DNA of 27,624 nt, from contig DATAMF010000532.1 in the NCBI GenBank assembly GCA_036260665.1, forward strand, positions 1 through 27,624, given 5' to 3'. Source of the stretch: DATAMF01 sp036260665 (lineage in GTDB: Bacteria; Chloroflexota; Anaerolineae; Aggregatilineales; Aggregatilineaceae). The position numbers and the translations under genes were made by a program. Shown here one piece after another: positions 7,540 to 14,793 of the stretch (positions are counted from its first letter, which is position 1; every line of letters begins with the position of its first letter). The notes below the pieces were generated by a model, which saw only the letters and a program-made list of their open reading frames with translations, was not told the origin of the DNA and searched no databases.

Positions 7540-9213
7540 TTAGTGCATGCCGTTACCGCGATCCCGGCCCATGTTGCGTGTCAAGCGGTAGTAACTTTGC
7601 ATGTCCTGCTTGGCGAGGCGGTCATCGCCGGGTGCGCCACGCCGGAGGTAGCTGAGGTGGCGGTTGTAGAAGGCTTCGGCATTATAGGGGTTGATCGATA
7701 GAACGTGCGTAAAATCGGCAATCGCCTCGTCGTACATACCCAGGCTGTTATAGGTGATGCCTCGGTTCAGGAAAGCTGCCGCATCAGTCGAGTCGAGCCG
7801 GATGGCCTGATCATAATCGGTGAGGGCGGCGTTGAGTTGGCCCAGTTCGTAATGGGCGTTGCCCCGGTTGTAAAAGGCCGAACCGAAAGCGGGATTCAAC
7901 TGGCAGGCGCGATTGTAATTGTCGATGGCTTCGGTGTACTGCTTCATCGCGTGGTAGGCCACCCCGCGATTGTGATACGCTCCCGCATGATCGGGCATCA
8001 AACGCACTGCGTCGTTATAGTCGGTCAGTGCTTTGGTCAGGTTTTCCATCGAAAAATAGGCGTCACCGCGCGCCAATTTTGCCAATCCATCGGCAGGATT
8101 GAGGCGCACCGCCTGGTTCAGATCGTCGATGGCGGCGTCAAAATTGCCGAGGCTGATATAGATCATGCCGCGCCCACGGTAGGCTTCGGACAACCCCTTA
8201 TCTAACTTAATAGCCTGGATATAGTCGCGCAGGGCGTTTTGCTGGTGGTTGAGCGCTTCGTAGGTTTTGCCGCGCAGTAAGTAGATGGTGGGATCGGTGG
8301 GATCGAGAATCACGGCGCGATCCAGGTCGTTGAGTGCTTCCTCATATTTCCCCTGGGCGTAATAAATCGAGCCGCGCATACCATAGGCCAAGGTGCTTTC
8401 GGCGTCAAGGCGGATTGCTTCGCAATAGTCCGCGAGCGCGCGATCCATATTATTCAGCAGATCGAACGTTAATCCACGATAATAATAGGCTTTGGCATGT
8501 TCCTGATCCTGCTTGATCGCTAATGAAAAACTTTCCAGGGCGCGGAAATGTTCACCCTGGGTACGCAGCACGCGTCCCTGATAATAATAGGCTTCAGCCA
8601 GTGTCGGATCGAGGCGAATCGCTTCGTTAAAGTCTTTGAGGGCGGATTCCATGTCGCCCAGCTCAAACTGGGACATGCCCCGGTTCTGGTAAGCGACGGC
8701 GTTTGCCGGGTCAAGGGCAATGGACTGGCTGTACTGTTTGATCGCTCCCGCAAATTCGTAGCTGCGGAAGGACGCATTCCCTTTTTCGAGCGCGTGTGTA
8801 GCTGCGCCAGGATCACGCCTGGCCGAGGCTTCGATCTGGCCGAGTAACTTGCGGAACGCTCCTTCAAAATCGGCGGCAAAGTTAATCGTATTGGTGCTGG
8901 TCGCATTATGTTTTAGTTCATAGTGGATCGGTTCACCGTCGAGTAGGGCAATCAGGATAGGCTTGTTGAAGTGCATCCATTCACTTTCGACCTCGCGCGA
9001 CGTGGAAGCTGCTTTCGACCAGACAATAATCATGTGGGTAGCTGCTTCCAGGGCAAGGTGGATGGCCGTATGCCAGGGTTCACCAGGAGCTACATCAATC
9101 AGATCAATCCAGGCCGTGTGCCCACGCTGGTTTAACTCGCTGTGGAGGCGCAGCGCAAAAGCTTCGTCACTCGGCGCATAATTGATATAGATTTGAGTTG
9201 GAAATGTCTCCAT
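7540..9213 (-). CDS. TIR-domain protein with eleven TPRs
   Basis: The start at 9213 (ATG) is chosen over an in-frame GTG at 9258 because AGGGG lies just upstream and the GTG would overlap the preceding gene. The 557-residue product starts with a TIR domain (about 6-128): first strand 'QIYINYAPSDEAFA', then 'AWID', 'MIIVWS', and 'SREVESEW', where Glu78 fits the catalytic Glu of NAD-cleaving TIRs. About eleven consecutive 34-residue TPRs follow (about 137-540) with a capping helix. Many bacterial TIR proteins degrade NAD or make nucleotide signals in defence; whether this one is active is not shown. No membrane segment. It follows a membrane-protein gene by 17 bp. Confidence 0.88.
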   Translation of the reverse strand: METFPTQIYINYAPSDEAFALRLHSELNQRGHTAWIDLIDVAPGEPWHTAIHLALEAATHMIIVWSKAASTSREVESEWMHFNKPILIALLDGEPIHYELKHNATSTNTINFAADFEGAFRKLLGQIEASARRDPGAATHALEKGNASFRSYEFAGAIKQYSQSIALDPANAVAYQNRGMSQFELGDMESALKDFNEAIRLDPTLAEAYYYQGRVLRTQGEHFRALESFSLAIKQDQEHAKAYYYRGLTFDLLNNMDRALADYCEAIRLDAESTLAYGMRGSIYYAQGKYEEALNDLDRAVILDPTDPTIYLLRGKTYEALNHQQNALRDYIQAIKLDKGLSEAYRGRGMIYISLGNFDAAIDDLNQAVRLNPADGLAKLARGDAYFSMENLTKALTDYNDAVRLMPDHAGAYHNRGVAYHAMKQYTEAIDNYNRACQLNPAFGSAFYNRGNAHYELGQLNAALTDYDQAIRLDSTDAAAFLNRGITYNSLGMYDEAIADFTHVLSINPYNAEAFYNRHLSYLRRGAPGDDRLAKQDMQSYYRLTRNMGRDRGNGMH

Positions 9214-9230
9214 CAACCCCTGCCTTTGGG

Positions 9231-9680
9231 CTAGATGAGCGAGAAAATCAAATCCCACAACCCTGGAAATTGGAAGAATCCCCAGAAGATTAACGCTAAA
9301 ACGACAATTACGACAATCATACCTTTGCGCGTGAGGTGCGACATAATGAAGATGCCGGACGGCGCGCCCACGATAATGATCGTCGTGCGTGCCAGCCGCT
9401 TGTTACTGCTGGCGGTTGCCACGCCGGGGCCAAATACGGTTTCGTATGGATTCCCCTGACCGCCCGCACTGCTCGGCATTCCCGGCATCGTGCTGGATGA
9501 GGAGGTTTGGCTTTGGTCTTTTTCACGCATCTCGTGCGCTAAGTCGCTGAGAAATGCTCCGGCGAATTCTTTGGCGTGTTCCGCAAAACTACTGCTTTCG
9601 CCAAGATCTCCATCAATAATATTGTCGTCGTTTTTACGCCGAGCAACTTGAATCGGGAAATGGGAAGATGAAGCGGTCAT
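9231..9680 (-). CDS. Small protein with hydrophobic C-terminus, upstream of the TIR-TPR gene
   Basis: I do not recognise the family. The 149-residue product has a polar, disordered-looking first half (Ser-, Asp- and Gly-rich, about 1-85). A short hydrophobic stretch (about 100-113) and a strong membrane segment (about 121-148) rich in Ile/Val/Phe/Trp run to the C-terminus, so it is probably a tail-anchored or hairpin membrane protein. ATG at 9678-9680 has a strong AAAGGAG site six to seven bases upstream. It lies 21 bp after the preceding minus-strand gene and 17 bp before the TIR-TPR gene, so the three are almost certainly co-transcribed. It may anchor or respond to the TIR-TPR protein at the membrane. 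Confidence 0.75.
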   Translation of the reverse strand: MTASSSHFPIQVARRKNDDNIIDGDLGESSSFAEHAKEFAGAFLSDLAHEMREKDQSQTSSSSTMPGMPSSAGGQGNPYETVFGPGVATASSNKRLARTTIIIVGAPSGIFIMSHLTRKGMIVVIVVLALIFWGFFQFPGLWDLIFSLI

Positions 9681-9701
9681 TGGGGACTCCTTTTGCCGTG
9701 A

Positions 9702-10166
9702 CTATGAAAGAATGATCCACATGAGAGTTCCGATTGCGGCCACCATGCCGCTCAAAACGACTGCAACGCGGCTCAAAATCAAGCGTTGGGGCAAGTCATC
9801 GGCCAAAATGCTGACATTGCCATCAGCATCCACGCATATCTGTTGGACCGAATCAGAGGCGGATCGAGGCCGGATCACGGCAACTGCCACGTTCTGATCA
9901 TCCCGATAGCTGTATTCAGCGAGAAAATGAGACTTATAACTTTTGGCCACCTGGATCGCGCGTTGTTGCTGTTCGGCGGCGCTCAGGCAAGGATGCACAT
10001 TTGCTGATGCAAATGTAACGGTAATCGGAGCAACCAATTCGGCAGGCGGACTCGTATAAGCTGGTTGGTTGCGGCGTATCTGAGGATCGCTCAGGAGGCG
10101 TTCCCGGAGTGTGGCTGCACTTCCAGTTCGGCGGTTAAGAATGGTAGACGAAGAATAATTAGCCAT
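9702..10166 (-). CDS. Small protein with C-terminal membrane anchor, first gene of the TIR-TPR operon
   Basis: The start at 10166 is chosen over an upstream in-frame start at 10232 because AGAAGAGAG precedes the ATG and the longer version would run into the predicted promoter. The family is not recognised. The 154-residue product has a polar N-terminus (about 1-45), a probable folded middle (about 46-128) ending in 'ICVDADGNVSIL', and one membrane helix at about 131-152. Most of it would lie on one side of the membrane. It is the first of three tightly spaced minus-strand genes ending with the TIR-TPR gene, behind a predicted promoter and palindrome at 10230-10266. Confidence 0.72.
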   Translation of the reverse strand: MANYSSSTILNRRTGSAATLRERLLSDPQIRRNQPAYTSPPAELVAPITVTFASANVHPCLSAAEQQQRAIQVAKSYKSHFLAEYSYRDDQNVAVAVIRPRSASDSVQQICVDADGNVSILADDLPQRLILSRVAVVLSGMVAAIGTLMWIILS

Positions 10167-10229
10167 AACAAACTCTCTTCTAGACCTTTCCCCTGAATTA
10201 CATAGGCGGAAAAGAGTATGTGATACTAA

Positions 10230-10253
10230 CAAAACAGATACCAGTCTGTTTTG
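10230..10253. promoter_or_regulatory. Perfect 9-bp inverted repeat, candidate operator
   Basis: CAAAACAGA (10230-10238) and TCTGTTTTG (10245-10253) are perfect reverse complements around a 6-bp centre. The palindrome covers the predicted -10 box and start site of the minus-strand operon, where a dimeric repressor would block transcription. A related half-site word recurs at 10489-10500, near the divergent yjbQ operon. Confidence 0.5.
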
Positions 10254-10266
10254 GTTTATATGTCAA
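10238..10266 (-). promoter_or_regulatory. Predicted sigma70-type promoter for the TIR-TPR operon
   Basis: On the minus strand, TTGACA (10266-10261) is a perfect -35 box, followed after 17 bp by TGGTAT (10243-10238), a 3/6 match to the -10 box. It would start transcription about 65 nt before the ATG at 10166. Confidence 0.5.
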
Positions 10267-10314
10267 TTTTGTTCGGTTTGGACCGGGCTGATGCCCCACC
10301 CCTCAGTGCGGTTC

Positions 10315-10344
10315 AGCTTATTGGTCTAATAAGAGGCTTTTTTT
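10315..10344 (+). terminator. Terminator-like hairpin with seven Ts and no upstream plus-strand gene
   Basis: CTTATT (10317-10322) pairs with AATAAG (10328-10333) around GGTCT; the stem can extend by AG/CT across a 3-nt bulge. Seven Ts follow at 10338-10344. No plus-strand gene lies upstream, so it may end a small RNA or act in a leader; a GGGC/GCCC hairpin sits just before it at 10285-10296. Confidence 0.35.
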
Positions 10345-10434
10345 CTAACGATACTCTAACCTATCTCAATTATAAATACTTTGTAATCTTTGTCAAACAT
10401 GGATAAAGAATCTATAGTCAAAACATATTTACCC

Positions 10435-10465
10435 TTGACGATGGATTTATTCAATTTGAATTAAT
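10435..10465 (+). promoter_or_regulatory. Possible promoter region of the yjbQ operon, with short palindrome
   Basis: TTGACG at 10435-10440 resembles a -35 box. The -10 region about 17-20 bp downstream is AT-rich but has no good TATAAT match. The 13-bp palindrome ATTCAA-T-TTGAAT (10449-10461) lies in the spacer and could bind a regulator. Confidence 0.25.
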
Positions 10466-10536
10466 TAATGACTCTAAAATATCTAAAATCTGTTTGGTTT
10501 GGCAAAACGGTCTAATCAGAATCCGCAGGAGCGCAA

Positions 10537-10935
10537 ATGCATATACTCAACATTTCAACCCATCAAACAACTGAATTATGCGATATTACCGCCGCCGTGC
10601 AAGCCGGGGTGCAGGCGATGGGAGCCGTGGATGGCGTGCTCGTTTTGTTTTGCTCCCATACTACCGCCGGGTTAACCTTTAACGAGAACTGGGATTCAGA
10701 CGTGAAGCACGATATGCTGCTCACCGTGGATGGGCATATTGCCCCCCCGGATGCACGCCACCGGCATGGTGAGGGTAATTCACCTGCTCACATCAAAACA
10801 TCCTTGTTCGGCTCCAGCACGATGGTGATTGTCGAAAATGGTAAACTGCAACTGGGGCGTTGGCAGGGAATCTATCTGGCAGAATTTGATGGGCCGCGCC
10901 GGAGAGAAGTCTGGCTGAAATTTTTGCCTGCATAA
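10537..10935 (+). CDS. yjbQ: YjbQ/UPF0047 family protein
   Basis: The 132-residue protein matches the YjbQ (UPF0047) family along its full length: 'SHTTAGLTFNE' at 40-50, 'NWDSDVKHDM' at 51-60, 'GEGNSPAHIKTSLFG' at 78-92 and 'LGRWQGIYLAEFDGP' at 106-120. The His and acidic residues in these motifs form the family's conserved site. Members are often named secondary thiamine-phosphate synthases from complementation data; their main role is unsettled. AGGAG lies six bases before the ATG. Its stop overlaps the ribosome binding site of the next gene, so it probably leads a four-gene operon with a phosphatase and a two-component system. Confidence 0.93.
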   Translation: MHILNISTHQTTELCDITAAVQAGVQAMGAVDGVLVLFCSHTTAGLTFNENWDSDVKHDMLLTVDGHIAPPDARHRHGEGNSPAHIKTSLFGSSTMVIVENGKLQLGRWQGIYLAEFDGPRRREVWLKFLPA

Positions 10936-10945
10936 GGAGGCTGCT

Positions 10946-11650
10946 TTGCATTTGTTGTTAATTCGTCATGGCGAGAGTTTTGTCAACCTGGATGATTGGA
11001 CAGGGGGATTCGTAGATGCGGGTTTGACGCCACTGGGACAGCGTCAGGCCGAAAGTGTGGCCCGATGGATGGCCGCTAACCTGCACCTGGATGCGCTGTA
11101 TACCAGTACGATGGCGCGGACGTTGGAAACGGCTGCCCCTATCGCGCAGGAAATGGGATTAACGGCGATGGCGGATGACCGGCTGCGCGAATTCGGCAAC
11201 TGTTACGCTGATGGCCGCCCGGTTCCGCCCGAAGCCATGCCCATTATCTATCCAGAGGGTTGGTGGGGAACCGAGTTCCCTTACACCTGTATGGAAGGTG
11301 GGTTTGAAAGCTGGATGCAGTTCCGGGTGCGGGTGAGCGCTTTTCTGGATGAACTTGTGCAACAGTATGGAGCAAAGGATGCCCCGGAACCGGTGATTGC
11401 GGTGGTGTGTCATGGCGGCGTGATCGATGCGGTGTTCGACTTTGTTTTTAATATCGGGCCGCGCCGGATGGCTGAAGTGTGGACGCACAATACCGGGATC
11501 GTACACTGGCAGTATTTGCCGCAGTCCAGCCGCGAAAAATGGCGGCTCCATGCGCACGGCCTGGTGCATCATCTGACAAACGGCGAACATGAATGGTTAG
11601 GGTCAAAACCTATGCTGCGGAGTGCGGCACGTCAAATCGAGGGGCCATGA
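10946..11650 (+). CDS. Histidine phosphatase (phosphoglycerate mutase-like)
   Basis: This 234-residue enzyme belongs to the histidine phosphatase superfamily. The RHG motif is at 7-9, with His8 as the expected phospho-acceptor; Arg58 in 'STMARTLETA', the acidic Glu82 and the second His156 in 'VVCHGGVID' complete the usual site. It probably hydrolyses a phosphate ester in the cytosol; the substrate cannot be told from sequence. It starts with TTG, supported by AAGGAGG five bases upstream, in a position set by the yjbQ stop. Its stop overlaps the response regulator start in an ATGA junction. Confidence 0.9.
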   Translation: MHLLLIRHGESFVNLDDWTGGFVDAGLTPLGQRQAESVARWMAANLHLDALYTSTMARTLETAAPIAQEMGLTAMADDRLREFGNCYADGRPVPPEAMPIIYPEGWWGTEFPYTCMEGGFESWMQFRVRVSAFLDELVQQYGAKDAPEPVIAVVCHGGVIDAVFDFVFNIGPRRMAEVWTHNTGIVHWQYLPQSSREKWRLHAHGLVHHLTNGEHEWLGSKPMLRSAARQIEGP

Positions 11651-12324
11651 AAATTCTGGTGGTGGATGACGAACCGCCGATTCTCAGCGTGCTGGCCTAT
11701 AACCTGAAGCGGGCGAATTACGAGGTGATCACGGCGACGGATGGCGAACAGGCGATTACGCTGGCCCGGCAGGAGCAGCCCGATCTGATCATCCTCGATT
11801 TGATGCTGCCGCGCGTCGATGGGCTGGACGTATTCCGCATCGTGCGCCGCGAACGGGATGTCCCGGTGATTATGCTGACCGCGCGGGATGCGGAGATTGA
11901 TCGGGTGGTGGGGTTGGAACTGGGCGCGGATGATTACGTTGTCAAGCCGTTCAGCGTGCGGGAACTGATGGCACGGGTCAAAAATGTGCTGCATCGCCGG
12001 ACTGCCGCTCCAGCGCCTGTGGACGAGAAGATTCTGCGCGTGCAGGAGTTGGTAATCAATGTGGCGCGGCATGAGGCGGCTATCGGTGCGACGCCGCTGG
12101 TGCTGACGGCGCTGGAGTTTGATGTCCTGTATACGCTGGCGGGACAGTCGGGGCGAGTATGGACGCGCGAACAACTGCTGGAAACGGTCTGGGGGTACGA
12201 TTACCAGGGCGATTTACGGGTGGTGGATGCGGTGGTGAAACGCTTACGTTCCAAACTGCGTGACGCTTCGCCGGAGCACGAGTATGTGATCACCGTGCGG
12301 GGTGTTGGGTATAAGCTGGCCTGA
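11647..12324 (+). CDS. OmpR/PhoB-type response regulator
   Basis: The start at 11647 is chosen because it gives the canonical 'MKILVVDDEP' N-terminus and forms a 4-bp ATGA overlap with the phosphatase stop; an in-frame GTG or ATG further up would add a non-homologous extension. The 225-residue protein has a receiver domain (about 1-115) with acidic Asp7/Asp8, phospho-acceptor Asp51, Thr78 and Lys100. A winged-helix DNA-binding domain follows (about 130-225) with 'LTALEFDVLYTLA', 'VWTREQLLETVWGYDY' and 'VRGVGYKL'. It should be phosphorylated by the downstream histidine kinase and regulate transcription. Confidence 0.95.
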   Translation: MKILVVDDEPPILSVLAYNLKRANYEVITATDGEQAITLARQEQPDLIILDLMLPRVDGLDVFRIVRRERDVPVIMLTARDAEIDRVVGLELGADDYVVKPFSVRELMARVKNVLHRRTAAPAPVDEKILRVQELVINVARHEAAIGATPLVLTALEFDVLYTLAGQSGRVWTREQLLETVWGYDYQGDLRVVDAVVKRLRSKLRDASPEHEYVITVRGVGYKLA

Positions 12325-12341
12325 GTAGATATGGATGGGCG

Positions 12342-13817
12342 ATGGGAACCTCAATTCGTGCGCGGCTGACGCTGAGTCATTTGCTTGTGATTGTGCTGGC
12401 GATGGGGATCGCGGGGCTGTTGATGCTGTCGCTGATGGAACGATATTTTGTAGAGGCGGCAGAAGAAAGCCTGGTGGCCCAGGCGCGCATCACGGCGCAG
12501 GCAGTGATGCCCGGCGCTAAGATCGCGGGGCCAGATGTCGCAAGTCAAAACGCGACATCCAACACCATCCAGCAGCAGCAGATCGAGAACCTGTATGTGC
12601 AGACACAGAATGTCGCTGTGCCGCCCGACACGCTGAATCTGAACTATCTGAGCAATGCCTCACTGCAACTCGGCGCACAGATCAATACTCGCATCCGCAT
12701 TCTGAATCCGCAGGGCGTTGTGTTGGTCGATTCGGCGCAGCAGGAACAAGGGGCCGATCTGCACGGGGCGGCGTTAGTCGAAGAGGCGCTGAATGGTGAT
12801 TATGCGACGCACCAGGACGATCAACGGATCGAGGTCGTTTTGCCGGTCTTTGAAGGCGAAACCATGATTGGCGTGGTGTATCTCAGCCAGCCGCTGAACG
12901 ACGTCACCGCCGTGTTGGGCGATTTGCGGGACCGGTGGCTGCAATCGACCCTGATCGCGCTGGCGCTGTCGGGGCTGGCCGGGCTGCTGCTCTCGCGCGC
13001 CATCACGCGCCCGATCCGGCGGCTGACAGCGGCGACGGCTGCTGTCGCTCAAGGACAGTTCGATCAGGAAGTGCCTGCGCGATCCAAAGACGAGATCGGG
13101 CGACTGAGCCGCGCTTTCAACGAGATGATCGCCCGGCTGCGATCCGCGCGGCAGATGCAGGTGGATTTTGTGGCGAATGTCTCGCACGAACTGCGGACGC
13201 CGCTCACATCGATCAAGGGCATGGTCGAGACGCTGCGCGATGGGGCGGTGGACGATCCCCAGGTACGCGATACCTTTCTCGAAACACTGGAACATGAAAC
13301 AAACCGACTGATCCGCCTGGTGAACGATTTGCTGACACTTTCGCGGGCAGATTCGGCAGCGCTCAATTTGCGGCGCGAACGGGTAAGGCTGCCTGATCTG
13401 GTGCGGCTGACAGCGGCGCGGCTGAATGATCAGGAGCGGGTCCATATTGAAGCTAACGGACATGTCGCGGCGTGGGCCGACTCGGATCGGGTGGCGCAGG
13501 TGCTGGTGAATCTGCTGGATAATGCGCTCAAGTATTCGCCGGAAGATGCCCCGGTGACAGTGGCGGTGGAACCTGTGCCGGATGGGGTAGTGCGCGTCCG
13601 AATTTCGGATTCTGGCATGGGAATCGCTGCCGACGAATTACCGCGCATCGGCCAGCGGTTTTACCGGGCAGATAAAGCGCGTTCGCGGGCATCGGGGGGC
13701 AGCGGACTGGGTTTGGCGATTGCGGACGCACTAGTCCGGGCGCATGGCGGGACGTTGTGGGTCGAGAGCCAGGAAGGGAAAGGGACTACCGCTTGTTTTA
13801 CACTCCCGGTGGCTTAA
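12342..13817 (+). CDS. Membrane sensor histidine kinase
   Basis: The 491-residue kinase has TM1 (about 12-31), an extracytoplasmic sensor region (about 33-197), TM2 (about 200-218) and a HAMP domain (about 219-272). The HisKA domain carries phospho-acceptor His282 in 'VSHELRTPL', and the ATPase domain has 'VNLLDNALKYSP', 'DSGMGI' and 'GGSGLGLAI'. The layout is that of PhoR/WalK-type kinases. It begins 18 bp after its response regulator, so they form a cognate pair. The ligand is unknown; the neighbouring phosphatase and YjbQ suggest a metabolic input, but that is inference. The last bases (TTAA) are shared with the convergent gene's stop. Confidence 0.95.
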   Translation: MGTSIRARLTLSHLLVIVLAMGIAGLLMLSLMERYFVEAAEESLVAQARITAQAVMPGAKIAGPDVASQNATSNTIQQQQIENLYVQTQNVAVPPDTLNLNYLSNASLQLGAQINTRIRILNPQGVVLVDSAQQEQGADLHGAALVEEALNGDYATHQDDQRIEVVLPVFEGETMIGVVYLSQPLNDVTAVLGDLRDRWLQSTLIALALSGLAGLLLSRAITRPIRRLTAATAAVAQGQFDQEVPARSKDEIGRLSRAFNEMIARLRSARQMQVDFVANVSHELRTPLTSIKGMVETLRDGAVDDPQVRDTFLETLEHETNRLIRLVNDLLTLSRADSAALNLRRERVRLPDLVRLTAARLNDQERVHIEANGHVAAWADSDRVAQVLVNLLDNALKYSPEDAPVTVAVEPVPDGVVRVRISDSGMGIAADELPRIGQRFYRADKARSRASGGSGLGLAIADALVRAHGGTLWVESQEGKGTTACFTLPVA

Positions 13818-14686
13818 AGCTGCCGCGCCATCCGGTTGGCTCTGGCCCACAGCGAACGCACGACGGCTTCACGCAGGAGCAAGGTGAGCACAATCAGGAG
13901 CAGGGCAGGCAAGATAGGCATTGTGTCCAGGTAAGCCGCTGCCGGGCCAAGCGCGGTGATAACCAGCAGCGTTTGCCCGATTTTTTCGGCGGGCAGCCAG
14001 AGAATGATAACCAGCAGGGTGCCCAGTATTTCGACCAGCCACATCCCGAAGACGCCAACCAGTGCATTCAGTGCGGCCTGTCTTGACGAGAGTGCTCCTG
14101 CACTGCTTGCTACTGCCATTACAACCATACCCACATAATGCTGCCAACGATCTGCCAAAAATAACCCGCCGATCACACTCATCGTGACCAACGACATCCC
14201 GCATTGCGTGACCGGATTCGCATAGAAGGGCATGATGTCGCGGTAGACCAGTCCCAGCGCCAGCGCCGCCAGCAGCAGCACCACTCCCAGCGCAATGATG
14301 CTGAAGCGCAGCTGGGAACAAATGGATTGAATTTTCCCCAACAGGATGGTTTCGATGGGCAGCGCGGTGGCGATCAGAAGCTCCCATGTTTGTTGGTAAC
14401 GTTCCTCGGCGACAATGGGCGCAAACAGCAGGCAAATGATGCCATACCACGCGATCAGGATCACGAGCAGGGTGAGCAGCAGCATAAACGGGTAATAAAC
14501 TCCGGCCATGCCGAACACAAAACAGGATAACCCGGCCAGGGGAAGACTCAGATTTTGCAGATATGATAACCAGCGGGCCAGATTGCCCCGTGAGATGTGG
14601 TGATCAATCTCGTGCCAGTAGATCGGATTGTCGAGGATGACAAACCAACCTAACAGCGCGTTCCGAAGCAGCGTCCACGAACTCAT
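13814..14686 (-). CDS. ABC-2-like membrane permease without an adjacent ATPase
   Basis: The start at 14686 (ATG with GAGGGG upstream) is preferred over a longer in-frame start at 14779, which would add a non-membrane N-terminus. The 290-residue product begins 'MSSWTLLRNALLGWF', then 'NPIYWHEI', and has about seven hydrophobic segments. The phrase 'TWELLIATALPIETILLGK' is typical of ABC-2-type permeases (compare 'TWELLLATPLS...VLGK'). These proteins need an ATP-binding partner, and none is next to it, so the partner may be encoded elsewhere. It overlaps the sensor kinase by 4 bp tail to tail. Its 5' side faces the DUF4139-like gene. Confidence 0.7.
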   Translation of the reverse strand: MSSWTLLRNALLGWFVILDNPIYWHEIDHHISRGNLARWLSYLQNLSLPLAGLSCFVFGMAGVYYPFMLLLTLLVILIAWYGIICLLFAPIVAEERYQQTWELLIATALPIETILLGKIQSICSQLRFSIIALGVVLLLAALALGLVYRDIMPFYANPVTQCGMSLVTMSVIGGLFLADRWQHYVGMVVMAVASSAGALSSRQAALNALVGVFGMWLVEILGTLLVIILWLPAEKIGQTLLVITALGPAAAYLDTMPILPALLLIVLTLLLREAVVRSLWARANRMARQL

Positions 14687-14793
14687 GGTTGCCCCTCTGA
14701 AATTATGCGCATACTGTGCGGCAATTATCACCGAATTGTCACAAATTGCCAGTAGAATGAGATTAGCGAATTTGATCAACTGCGGAGGATGTT

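Larger units (their letters stand above)
10167..10536. other. AT-rich divergent intergenic region (370 bp)
   Basis: No convincing gene is present. The sequence is clearly more AT-rich than the flanking genes. It holds a minus-strand promoter with an overlapping palindrome (10230-10266), a terminator-like hairpin with seven Ts on the plus strand (10315-10344), a 13-bp palindrome (10449-10461) and repeated short words: GGTCTAAT at 10323 and 10509, and a TCTGTTT-GGTTT word at 10245 and 10489. It separates the TIR-TPR operon from the yjbQ operon and probably controls both. Confidence 0.6.

Noticed and set aside
6592..7701. Long plus-strand open frame opposite the GH3-like and TIR-TPR genes
   Set aside because: Both opposing genes have clear motifs and ribosome binding sites; this frame has neither and spans two genes.
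7540..10166. Known complete defence systems (for example Thoeris or CBASS)
   Set aside because: A TIR domain is present, but no Sir2-like, SLOG, macro or nucleotidyltransferase partner is encoded nearby, so no named system can be assigned.
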